From: JAABYT01 sp041581935
Lineage (GTDB): Bacteria; Pseudomonadota; Gammaproteobacteria; HK1
Assembly (NCBI GenBank): GCA_041581935.1
Contig: JBFICP010000232.1
Coordinates: 1-5,383 of the forward strand
DNA: 5,383 nucleotides
Direction: 5' to 3'
Shown: one piece after another, positions 1-5,383 of the stretch
How the letters are laid out: each line of letters begins with the position of its first letter
Position numbering within the stretch: position 1 is the stretch's first letter
Translations under genes and position numbers: made by a program
Notes under the pieces: model-generated
Databases searched by the model: none
What the model was told of the DNA's origin: nothing
The model's input: the letters and a program-made list of their open reading frames with translations, nothing else

Positions 1-1980
1 GCGGGCCGAACGCAGCAGACTCTGGTAGGCGACATCCTGCACCAGGGCGTGCTTGAACATGTAGGACGCCTCGGATCCGCCGCCGCGGCGCAGCACCAGC
101 CCCGCGTCGACAAGCTCGCCGAGGGCCACTTCGATTTCCCGGCCTGTCTGTCCGAAGACGGCCGTTATCAGCTCGTGGGAGAACTCCCGTCCAAGTGCGG
201 CCGCGACCTGCGCAAGTGGTTTACCCACCGCGAGCCTGTCCAGTCGCGACATCAACGAGTCCTGCAGCGTGTCCGGGATGCCGAGCGATCCCCCGGAGCG
301 TTGCTCGGCATCCGCCCTGGTATCGAGCGCGTCTTCGCTCGAATCGAGCATGGCGCGCGTGAGTTCCTCGATGAAAAGCGGAATGCCGTCGGTCTTTTCG
401 ACGATCTCGGTCAACAGCGATTCCGGGAGCCGGGTGCGTTTTGCGACCTGGTCGACGATGGCGCGCGATTGGCGTCGATCCATGCGGCTCAATGCCAGCA
501 GGCTGGTGTGAGGTTGACCCGTCCACGAGGCATCGAAGCCCGGCCGGCAGGTGGCAATCACGAGCACCGGAAGCGTGCTCGCGCGGTCGACGATACGTTC
601 GAGCAGTTCCAGGGTCGACGGGTCGATGCAGTGCACGTCCTCAAAGACGCATAACACGGAATTGTTTTTGGCGAGGTATTCGAGCTGTCGGGTGAGCGCC
701 GCCAACGTGTTCTCCTTTCGCTGCTCGGGTTCGATATGGACATCGGCGTAACGATCGCCGGTCGGAATCGAGAGCAACTCCGCAACGACCGAGAGCTCGC
801 TCGAGTCCGGCTGCGCGGAGTGGCGCAACAGAGATTCCAGCAGCTCCAGTTTTTCATCGGCAGTGTGTCGGTGTCCGATGCCGGCCGCGCGTTCCAGCTG
901 AGCGATCACCGGATGAAACGCACTGTTCGTATAGTGCGCCAGGCACTGGTAGCCGATGCGCACATGTGGATCGGCTGCGATCGATGCGCGAAGCTCCTCG
1001 GTCAGGCGCGACTTGCCGATACCGGGCTCACCGGAAATCAGGACGACCTGTCCGTCCCCCTGCTTGACCCGCGCCCATCGGTTCAGGAGCAGGGCGATCT
1101 CTTCCTGGCGTCCGACAATCGGCGTCATTGCGGTATTCCATGCCGCGTGGAAGCGACTTTCTACCGGGCGCTGCCTAAGCACCACCCACGCTTCGATCGG
1201 CTCCTTTACGCCTTTTAGGTTGCGCGCACCGAGCGCGCGATACTCGAATGCCTGGCCCGTAAGCCGGTGGGTGCTGTTCGCAATCACTATCGTATTCGGC
1301 TCTGCCAGACTCTGCAGCCGCGCAGCGATATTGGGAGTTTCCCCAATCACCGGGCTTTCCCTCGAAGCGCCTTCACCGATGAGATCGCCGACCACCACCA
1401 GCCCGGTGGCGATCCCGATTCTTACCGCAAGCTCCGATCGCGCACTTTTGGTCGCCTGCTCGTTCAGCGAGTGAATGGACTCGAGCAGTGCAAGACCGGC
1501 CAAGACGGCCCGTTCGGGGTCTTCTTCATGACTCTTCGGATAGCCGAAATACGCGAGCACCCCGTCGCCCATGTAGCGCGCAATGAATCCTTCGTACTTT
1601 GCGATGGCCGCCCGGCACGCATCCTGGTATTGCGCGATTAAGGCGCGCAGATCCTCGGCGTCCATCTGTCCCGAGAGCTCGGTGGATCCGACGAGATCGC
1701 AGAACATGATGGTGACCTGACGGCGTTCGGCATCGGTGCTGGCACCGGTCTTGGCAGCGGGCGGGATCTCGCTCCCTTCGCGGGGCACCGGCGCATCGGG
1801 CCCGTCGAGCGCGGCAATCGCCTTCAATAGCTTTTTACGGTGACCGAGAGGGATGTCGAGATCTTTGAGATCGGACTCAGTCAGCTCCGACAGAACCTCG
1901 AAGTCGATCTTGTGTTCTGCGAACAGCGCGGAGTACTCATCGAGGCCGAGCTCACGAAGCCACGGGGAAATCTCGCGCAT
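1..1980 (-). CDS. SAM-domain / class III nucleotide cyclase / STAND-type ATPase protein, partial (C-terminus beyond left edge)
   Basis: Open without a stop for 660 codons from ATG 1978-1980 to the left edge. Residues about 1-60 look like a SAM domain (starts MREISPWLRELGLDEY). Residues about 85-265 are a class III cyclase catalytic domain: FCDLVGST carries metal-binding D95, YMGDGVLAYFGYP carries D139, and VIGETPNIAARLQ carries N217 and R221, positions expected to stabilise the transition state. An ATPase module follows: Walker A GEPGIGKS (317-324), Walker B-like SVLCVFEDVH (441-450), VIATCRP (474-480), GIPLFIEEL (532-540) and FKHALVQDVAYQSLL (642-656). This matches the family of soluble cyclases fused to a predicted ATPase, usually followed by TPR-like repeats in proteins of about 1,000 residues or more. 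The family would make cyclic nucleotide from NTP in the cytoplasm in response to an unknown signal. The position that is usually the adenine-specifying Lys is R135, so substrate or activity is uncertain. No strong Shine-Dalgarno precedes the ATG; a GTG three codons upstream (1987-1989) is an alternative start. The gene follows pdxT on the same strand after 96 bases. Confidence 0.93.
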   Translation of the reverse strand, partial: MREISPWLRELGLDEYSALFAEHKIDFEVLSELTESDLKDLDIPLGHRKKLLKAIAALDGPDAPVPREGSEIPPAAKTGASTDAERRQVTIMFCDLVGSTELSGQMDAEDLRALIAQYQDACRAAIAKYEGFIARYMGDGVLAYFGYPKSHEEDPERAVLAGLALLESIHSLNEQATKSARSELAVRIGIATGLVVVGDLIGEGASRESPVIGETPNIAARLQSLAEPNTIVIANSTHRLTGQAFEYRALGARNLKGVKEPIEAWVVLRQRPVESRFHAAWNTAMTPIVGRQEEIALLLNRWARVKQGDGQVVLISGEPGIGKSRLTEELRASIAADPHVRIGYQCLAHYTNSAFHPVIAQLERAAGIGHRHTADEKLELLESLLRHSAQPDSSELSVVAELLSIPTGDRYADVHIEPEQRKENTLAALTRQLEYLAKNNSVLCVFEDVHCIDPSTLELLERIVDRASTLPVLVIATCRPGFDASWTGQPHTSLLALSRMDRRQSRAIVDQVAKRTRLPESLLTEIVEKTDGIPLFIEELTRAMLDSSEDALDTRADAEQRSGGSLGIPDTLQDSLMSRLDRLAVGKPLAQVAAALGREFSHELITAVFGQTGREIEVALGELVDAGLVLRRGGGSEASYMFKHALVQDVAYQSLLRSAR

Positions 1981-2076
1981 CGGTGCCACCGTTTCGGGAG
2001 CTGAACGCCCCAAGAGAAATCTAACAGGCGTTGACCCTGCGTGACCAGGCGCGCCGGCCGGGATGGCCGTGTCGGC
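1981..2076. other. Intergenic spacer between pdxT and the cyclase gene
   Basis: Ninety-six bases lie between the pdxT stop and the cyclase ATG. I see a short 5-base-stem inverted repeat (CGGCC/GGCCG, 2055-2069) but no T-run after it, so it is not a convincing terminator. No promoter with good -35 and -10 hexamers is evident. Read-through from the pdx operon into the cyclase gene cannot be excluded. Confidence 0.5.
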
Positions 2077-2649
2077 TCAGCGCATTTCCAGCAGCATCTC
2101 GTGGACGCGGCTATCGCTGGTGAGCTCGGGATGAAAGGTGGCCGCCAGCACGTTTCCCTCGCGCATCAGCACCGGCTTGCCGTCCACGCGCGCGAGCACT
2201 TCGACCTCGGGACCCGGGTCGGTGAGCTGCGGCGCTCGTATGAACACGCAGCGCAGATCCTCCAGACCCGCCGCCGGATCGCGGTCGACGGGTGCGGCGA
2301 ACGAATCCACCTGGGTGCCGTAGGCGTTTCGCACGGCCGTCACGTGCATCGCGCCCAGCACCGGCACCGAGTGATTCTCGACCTTAGTCGCCAGCAGGAT
2401 GGCGCCGGCGCAGGTGCCGAGCACCGGCAGGCCTCGGGCGATGCGTGCCCGCAACGGCTCATGCAGGCCGAGCCGCGCGATCCCCTTGGCGATGGTGGTG
2501 CTCTCGCCGCCGGGGATCACCAGGGCGTCGATGGCGTCGAGATCATCTTCCGAGAGAACCTCGGTGACCTCGACGCCGAGACCCTCCAGCATGCGCCGGT
2601 GGGCCTCCACGTCGCCCTGGATGGCCAGGATGCCGACGCGCTCGATCAT
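2077..2649 (-). CDS. pdxT: PdxT, glutaminase subunit of PLP synthase
   Basis: A 190-residue class I glutamine amidotransferase that hydrolyses glutamine and passes ammonia to PdxS for pyridoxal 5'-phosphate synthesis in the cytoplasm. The start MIERVGILAIQGDVEAH is the typical PdxT N-terminus, and GGES (47-50) is the family signature. The catalytic Cys is C80 in GTCAGAILLA, and the His/Glu of the triad are H173 and E175 in FHPELT. RNAYGTQVDSF (107-117) matches the conserved RN-(A/S)-(Y/F)-G block, with Thr at a position I recall as commonly Arg or Ser. The length is normal for the family, and ATG 2647-2649 fits it; the frame stays open upstream into pdxS, but that extension has no PdxT-like sequence. 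It starts 22 bases after the pdxS stop, preceded only by a weak GGCGGG, so co-transcription and probably translational coupling with pdxS are likely. The stop is TGA at 2077-2079. Confidence 0.97.
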   Translation of the reverse strand: MIERVGILAIQGDVEAHRRMLEGLGVEVTEVLSEDDLDAIDALVIPGGESTTIAKGIARLGLHEPLRARIARGLPVLGTCAGAILLATKVENHSVPVLGAMHVTAVRNAYGTQVDSFAAPVDRDPAAGLEDLRCVFIRAPQLTDPGPEVEVLARVDGKPVLMREGNVLAATFHPELTSDSRVHEMLLEMR

Positions 2650-2671
2650 CGCGAGACCCGCCGATCGCGAC

Positions 2672-3610
2672 TTACCAGCCGCGGCTCGCCATGCGCTGCT
2701 CGTCGGAGAGCGTCTCCAGCTCGATGCCCGGCATGGCGCTGCCGAGGCCACGCGATGCGGCCAGCACCTCACGCGGATCCCGGTAGTGGGTGGTTGCCTG
2801 CACGATCGCGCGGGCGCGGCGTTCCGGATCGTCGCTCTTGAAAATACCGGAACCCACGAACACGGCTTCCGCGCCGAGCGACATGCACAACGCCGCATCC
2901 GCCGGGGTGGCGATGCCGCCGGCGGCGAAGTTCGGCACCGGAAGCTTGCCGATGCTGGCGACCGTGCGCACGAGATCCACAGGTGCACGCAGCTCCTTGG
3001 CCCGCGCGGGAAGCTCTTCGGAGGGAAGCACGGTCAGCGCGCGGATGTCACCGAACACCTGGCGCAGATGGCGTACGGCTTCGACGATATTGCCGCTGCC
3101 CGCCTCGCCCTTGGTGCGAATCATGGCCGCACCTTCGCCGATGCGCCGCAGTGCCTCGCCGAGATCCCGCGCGCCGCACACGAACGGCGATCGAAACCCG
3201 TGCTTGTCCACGTGGTGGGCTTCGTCGGCCGGGGTCAGCACCTCGCTCTCGTCGATGAAGTCGACGCCGAGCGCCTCCAGCACGCGCGCTTCGGCGAAGT
3301 GTCCGATGCGCACCTTGGCCATCACCGGAATCGACACCACCTTCTGGATGCCCTCGATGACCTCGATGGAGCACATGCGTGCAACGCCGCCTTCCTTGCG
3401 GATGTCCGCCGGCACGCGTTCGAGCGCCATCACCGCGGCGGCGCCGGCGTCCTCGGCGATCTTCGCCTGCTCTGGTGTGGTGACATCCATGATGACGCCG
3501 CCCTTGAGCATCTCGGCGAGCCCCACCTTGATTTCGTACGAGCGTGCGTCGCTTCGCTGCGCCCCGCTGCCATTGCCGTTGCCGGCCTTTTTACTTCTCG
3601 TCTTGCTCAC
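2672..3610 (-). CDS. pdxS: PdxS, synthase subunit of PLP synthase
   Basis: A 312-residue (beta/alpha)8-barrel enzyme that condenses ribose 5-phosphate, glyceraldehyde 3-phosphate and ammonia from PdxT into pyridoxal 5'-phosphate. Sequence hallmarks are GGVIMDV with D42, VMAKVRIGHFAEAR with K99 (the lysine forming the ribose-phosphate imine), and RTKGEAGSGNIVEAVRH with the second catalytic lysine K167. With an offset of 18 these correspond to D24, K81 and K149 of Bacillus subtilis PdxS. The phosphate-binding stretches FAAGGIATPADA (228-239) and VFVGSGIF (250-257) are also present. I chose GTG 3608-3610 because AAGGAGG lies 8 bases upstream and the conserved barrel begins soon after. An in-frame TTG at 3626-3628 would start before that Shine-Dalgarno and is rejected. 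The N-terminal ~22 residues are Lys/Arg/Gly/Asn/Ser-rich and look disordered. The length is otherwise typical. The gene is second in an apparent pdxR-pdxS-pdxT operon, 14 bases after the pdxR stop. Confidence 0.98.
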   Translation of the reverse strand: MSKTRSKKAGNGNGSGAQRSDARSYEIKVGLAEMLKGGVIMDVTTPEQAKIAEDAGAAAVMALERVPADIRKEGGVARMCSIEVIEGIQKVVSIPVMAKVRIGHFAEARVLEALGVDFIDESEVLTPADEAHHVDKHGFRSPFVCGARDLGEALRRIGEGAAMIRTKGEAGSGNIVEAVRHLRQVFGDIRALTVLPSEELPARAKELRAPVDLVRTVASIGKLPVPNFAAGGIATPADAALCMSLGAEAVFVGSGIFKSDDPERRARAIVQATTHYRDPREVLAASRGLGSAMPGIELETLSDEQRMASRGW

Positions 3611-3618
3611 TTCGTTGT

Positions 3619-3625
3619 CCTCCTT
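3619..3625 (-). promoter_or_regulatory. Strong Shine-Dalgarno of pdxS, touching the pdxR stop
   Basis: Read on the minus strand this is AAGGAGG, followed by 8 bases and then GTG 3610. It decides the pdxS start. Its first A is the last base of the pdxR TGA stop (3625-3627), so ribosomes ending pdxR finish directly on the pdxS ribosome-binding site, consistent with translational coupling. Confidence 0.9.
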
Positions 3626-5127
3626 CAAACGTGAATGCTGGTATCGCGGGCGACGCGCGGCGCGCGCTCCGCGAGCTGGGTACGCACCAAGTTTCCCAGT
3701 ATCTCGATGCCGCGACGGATCTCGTCGCTGTCGGCAAGTGCGGTGGTGAGTCGCAGGCCGCTCGACGGGCGTCCGTCGTGGTGAAATTGATGTCCGGGTG
3801 AGAACATTACGCCGGCCGCTTGGGCATCACGCAGCAAGGCGCGCGAGTCGATATCCTCGGGCAGCGTGACCCATATCTGATAGCCGCCTTCCGGACGGGT
3901 CCAGCGCGTGCCTTCGGGCATATGCGTCTCGAGCGCACCCAGAAGCACGTCGCGGCGCTCGCGAAGCCGGCCGCGCAGGTTCTCCAGGTGCCGGTCGTAG
4001 CCGCCACGGCGCACGAAGTCCGCGACCGCCGCTTGAAGCACCAGCACACCGCTCAGATCCGTCGTGTACTTGAGCGCCAGTAATCCGTCCACCGCGCGCC
4101 CGCGCGCGCAAATGCTGCCGATGCGTACACCGGGAAACAACGATTTCGAGAACGAGAACAGATGCACCACCACGCCGCTCGAATCGAGCGCCGCCAGTGG
4201 CGGCACTTCGCGGCCGTCGTAGCGCAAATCCATCTCGAAGCCGTCTTCGATGATCGGTTTGCCGAGACGCGTGGCCACCTCGAGAAGGGCCCGGCGGTTC
4301 GCGAGGCTGGTAGTGGTACCGAGCGGATTGTGAAAGCTCGGCATGGTGTAGAAGAGCTTCACCTCCGCGCGCGCCAGCGTGCGCTCGAGCACATCGAGAT
4401 CCGGTCCGTCCTCGGTCATGGGCACCGGCGCGGGGCGCAGTCCCAAACCGACGAGCACGCCGAGCACGTTGTGGTACGTCGGTTCTTCCACCGCCACCCA
4501 GTCGCCGGGCTCGGCGTAAAGGCGCATGGCGAGCGACATGCCCTGGCTCGCGCCCTGGCACAGAACCAGTTGCTCGGCAGCGGTATCGACGCCGTGGGCG
4601 CGAAGGCGCGTCGCAATGACCTCGCGAAGCGCAGCGTTGCCCTGGTGCCCGCCATAGGAAAGCAGCTCGGTGCCGCCTTCGTCGAGCACGCGATTGAGCG
4701 ATCGGCGAAAAGCCTTGAGCGGATACAGCGACGGATCCGGGATCAATGAGTGCAGGGGCACCGCACCGTCACGGGCGGTGTAGTCGGGGCGCGAGCGCTC
4801 GAAGTCGAGCAGGCGGTCGACCACCGGCGAGAGCGGCGGTGGCGCCTGGTCGGCGGCCTTCGCCGCCGCCGGGATGTGGCGCACGAACGTGCCGCGGCCG
4901 ACGGTGGTCTCCACCAGGTGCGCCCGCGCGAGCCCGTCGTAGGCAAGCGCCACGGTATCGCGATTGACGCCAAGCTCCTCGGCAAGCGCGCGAATGGTGG
5001 GCAGCTTGTCGCCGTGACGAAGCTCGCCGGAGACGATGGCGTCGTTCACCTGCTCGGCGATCTGCTGATAGACGGGCTTGCGGGAAGCCGTGTCGCCGCG
5101 CCCGTTGCGTTCGATGGTGATGCGCAT
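3625..5127 (-). CDS. pdxR: MocR-subfamily GntR regulator with aminotransferase-like domain, PdxR-like
   Basis: A 500-residue DNA-binding regulator. Residues about 17-82 form a GntR winged helix (KPVYQQIAEQVNDAIVSGEL, KLPTIRALAEELGVNRDTV, VGRGTFV). A Pro/Ala-rich linker (about 84-102) joins it to a fold-type I aminotransferase-like domain. That domain shows GASQGMSLA (192-200), PTYHN (216-220), FHNPLG (265-270), D295 in IIEDGF for the PLP ring nitrogen, SFSKSLFPGVRIG with PLP-binding K328, and GLRLTTA with carboxylate-binding R458. MocR proteins bind PLP but act as transcription factors. The position next to pdxST supports a role in controlling PLP synthesis with PLP as ligand; this is inferred from context, as the family also includes GabR- and TauR-type regulators. 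EDGF replaces the more usual EDDY, giving Phe where many relatives have the Tyr that contacts PLP. ATG 5125-5127 is preferred because the GntR domain starts soon after it; there is no visible Shine-Dalgarno. In-frame GTG (5134-5136) and TTG (5179-5181) are alternatives. Confidence 0.9.
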   Translation of the reverse strand: MRITIERNGRGDTASRKPVYQQIAEQVNDAIVSGELRHGDKLPTIRALAEELGVNRDTVALAYDGLARAHLVETTVGRGTFVRHIPAAAKAADQAPPPLSPVVDRLLDFERSRPDYTARDGAVPLHSLIPDPSLYPLKAFRRSLNRVLDEGGTELLSYGGHQGNAALREVIATRLRAHGVDTAAEQLVLCQGASQGMSLAMRLYAEPGDWVAVEEPTYHNVLGVLVGLGLRPAPVPMTEDGPDLDVLERTLARAEVKLFYTMPSFHNPLGTTTSLANRRALLEVATRLGKPIIEDGFEMDLRYDGREVPPLAALDSSGVVVHLFSFSKSLFPGVRIGSICARGRAVDGLLALKYTTDLSGVLVLQAAVADFVRRGGYDRHLENLRGRLRERRDVLLGALETHMPEGTRWTRPEGGYQIWVTLPEDIDSRALLRDAQAAGVMFSPGHQFHHDGRPSSGLRLTTALADSDEIRRGIEILGNLVRTQLAERAPRVARDTSIHV

Positions 5128-5142
5128 GGGGTGCACGTTAGT

Positions 5143-5160
5143 ACCGGGACAATACCCGGT
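5143..5160. repeat. Inverted repeat ACCGGG-6-CCCGGT, candidate operator
   Basis: Six-base arms at 5143-5148 and 5155-5160 are separated by 6 bases. The left arm with its flank (ACCGGGACAA, 5143-5152) is an inverted exact match to the distal site at 5203-5212. The region therefore holds three half-sites, two in one direction and one reversed, 15-90 bases upstream of the pdxR ATG. Confidence 0.7.
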
Positions 5161-5164
5161 CAAT
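5155..5164 (-). repeat. Direct repeat copy proximal to pdxR (ATTGACCGGG), candidate operator half-site
   Basis: The minus strand reads ATTGACCGGG, identical over 10 bases to the copy at 5207-5216. Its TTGACC is also the -35-like element of one promoter reading. The ACCGGG end pairs as an inverted repeat with 5143-5148. Confidence 0.75.
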
Positions 5165-5206
5165 CCGACAATATCTTCCAATAATGCCGGAAAAGTGCTT
5201 ATTTGT

Positions 5207-5216
5207 CCCGGTCAAT
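5207..5216 (-). repeat. Direct repeat copy distal to pdxR (ATTGACCGGG), candidate operator half-site
   Basis: The second exact copy, 52 bases from the first, or about five turns of B-DNA, so both sites face the same side of the helix. It continues as ATTGACCGGGACAA on the minus strand, and its ACCGGGACAA is repeated in opposite orientation at 5143-5152. Confidence 0.75.
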
Positions 5217-5220
5217 TGGC

Positions 5221-5303
5221 TGCCAAGCTGGCAAACGGCCCCGGCAGGCATGCGGTGGGACTTTTTCTTCAGGCCGTTGCAGTACGCCTGCCGCGCGGCT
5301 CGC
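5221..5303. other. Intergenic stretch with interleaved inverted repeats
   Basis: The region lies between the end of the right-edge gene and the pdx operator. It contains GCAAACGGCC (5231-5240) pairing with GGCCGTTGC (5272-5280), apart from one bulged A, and CGGCAGGC (5242-5249) pairing with GCCTGCCG (5286-5293). The two pairs are interleaved rather than nested. No T-run follows on the minus strand, so a classical intrinsic terminator for the upstream gene is not supported. Confidence 0.4.
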
Positions 5304-5383
5304 TTACCGCGGCTTGCGCGGCCAGTCGACCGGATGCGGTGCCCACTTCGACGGCGCGACGACTTTGAACTCGCCGTTCTGGA
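5304..5383 (-). CDS. C-terminal end of an unidentified protein, partial (N-terminus beyond right edge)
   Basis: Twenty-five codons and a TAA stop (5304-5306) read in from the right edge: QNGEFKVVAPSKWA, then a Pro-rich tail with HPVDWPRKPR at the end. A terminal 'QNG-x-x-KVV-x-P' strand followed by a Trp/Pro-containing tail resembles the C-termini of periplasmic branched-chain amino acid or amide ABC transporter substrate-binding proteins. With so few residues this is a weak suggestion. The coding reading is supported by plausible amino-acid composition and a stop just before clearly non-coding sequence. It is separated from pdxR by 176 bases, so it is unlikely to be tightly coupled to the pdx genes. 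Confidence 0.5.
   Translation of the reverse strand, partial: QNGEFKVVAPSKWAPHPVDWPRKPR

Larger units (their letters stand above)
5128..5220 (-). promoter_or_regulatory. pdxR-pdxS-pdxT promoter/operator region
   Basis: This region carries the repeat cluster described in separate entries and is AT-richer than the surrounding coding DNA. Two promoter readings are possible. One is TTGACC (5158-5163), a 17-base spacer and TAACGT (5135-5140), with a start point at or beside the pdxR ATG. The other is GGGACA (5204-5209), a 17-base spacer and CATTAT (5181-5186), which would leave a leader of roughly 45 bases containing one operator. Neither has two strong hexamers. Either would be occluded or activated by a protein bound to the repeats, so autoregulation of the whole operon is the natural inference. 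Confidence 0.55.

Noticed and set aside
49..1641. Several plus-strand open frames opposite the cyclase gene
   Set aside because: The minus-strand frame gives continuous SAM, cyclase and ATPase motifs over the same bases, and the plus-strand products show nothing recognisable.
2055..2069. CGGCC/GGCCG inverted repeat after pdxT as a terminator
   Set aside because: Short stem with no T-run after it; common by chance at this GC content.
2650..2988. N-terminal extension of pdxT into the pdxS gene (303-codon version)
   Set aside because: The extra residues are out-of-frame pdxS sequence. The PdxT family begins at MIERVGILAIQGD, giving the normal 190-residue length.
3611..3628. TTG start for pdxS at 3626-3628
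   Set aside because: It would place the strong Shine-Dalgarno inside the coding region; GTG 3610 has ideal spacing to AAGGAGG.
2399..3634. Long plus-strand open frame of 411 codons, antisense to pdxS and part of pdxT
   Set aside because: It is opposite two fully recognised genes in GC-rich DNA. Its translation has no recognisable motif and is His/Arg/Ala-rich, as expected of a codon-bias shadow.
2790..3749. Plus-strand open frame of 319 codons opposite pdxS
   Set aside because: The Ser/Arg/Pro-rich translation without domains mirrors the pdxS reading frame; it is a shadow.
5128..5181. TTG start for pdxR at 5179-5181
   Set aside because: The extra 18 residues precede the GntR domain, resemble nothing known and overlap the operator repeats. 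ATG 5127 is the more usual start, though an N-terminal extension cannot be strictly excluded.
5221..5233. TGCCA-AGC-TGGCA hairpin as a terminator
   Set aside because: A stem of only 5 bases without a following T-run on either strand.
5241..5267. Imperfect GC-rich hairpin followed by TTTTT on the plus strand as a terminator
   Set aside because: The stem has mismatches and there is no plus-strand gene upstream for it to terminate.

Overview
This is a GC-rich bacterial window in which every supported gene lies on the minus strand. Reading in the direction of transcription (high to low coordinates), it holds: the last 25 codons of an unidentified gene entering from the right edge; a 177-base intergenic region with a repeat-rich operator/promoter; a MocR/GntR-type regulator (pdxR-like); pdxS; pdxT; a short gap; and a long, incomplete gene for a SAM-domain/class III nucleotide cyclase/ATPase protein that runs off the left edge. 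The GC-rich composition, the soluble SAM-cyclase-ATPase architecture and the protein similarities I recognise suggest a pseudomonadotal or related Gram-negative bacterium. That is a guess from protein style, since no rRNA or other taxonomic marker is present.

The centre (about 2077-5220) is a vitamin B6 module. PdxS and PdxT together form the DXP-independent pyridoxal 5'-phosphate (PLP) synthase. PdxT releases ammonia from glutamine, and PdxS condenses it with ribose 5-phosphate and glyceraldehyde 3-phosphate to give PLP. The upstream regulator has a GntR winged helix fused to an aminotransferase-like domain with the PLP-binding lysine, so it can plausibly sense the pathway product. Its stop codon touches the Shine-Dalgarno sequence of pdxS, and pdxS ends 22 bases before pdxT, so the three genes look like one transcript, pdxR-pdxS-pdxT. 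In the PdxR systems I know best the regulator is transcribed divergently from pdxST, so a leading co-directional regulator implies that any autoregulation would act on the whole operon.

Upstream of pdxR are two exact 10-base direct repeats 52 bases apart (about five helical turns), plus an inverted copy of the core. This is the kind of multi-half-site operator that MocR regulators use. One repeat doubles as a possible -35 element whose -10 would place the transcript start at or next to the pdxR ATG, and no Shine-Dalgarno sequence is visible there.

The left third (1-1980) encodes at least 660 residues of a signalling protein: SAM domain, class III adenylate/guanylate cyclase domain, then a STAND/AAA-type ATPase with Walker A and B motifs. 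Its C-terminal part lies outside the window. Both metal-binding aspartates are present, but the positions that normally specify adenine are Arg and Pro. I found no tRNA, rRNA, CRISPR array, insertion sequence or phage gene. The window is mostly recognisable; the main novelty candidates are the operon arrangement, its operator and the possible leaderless start.
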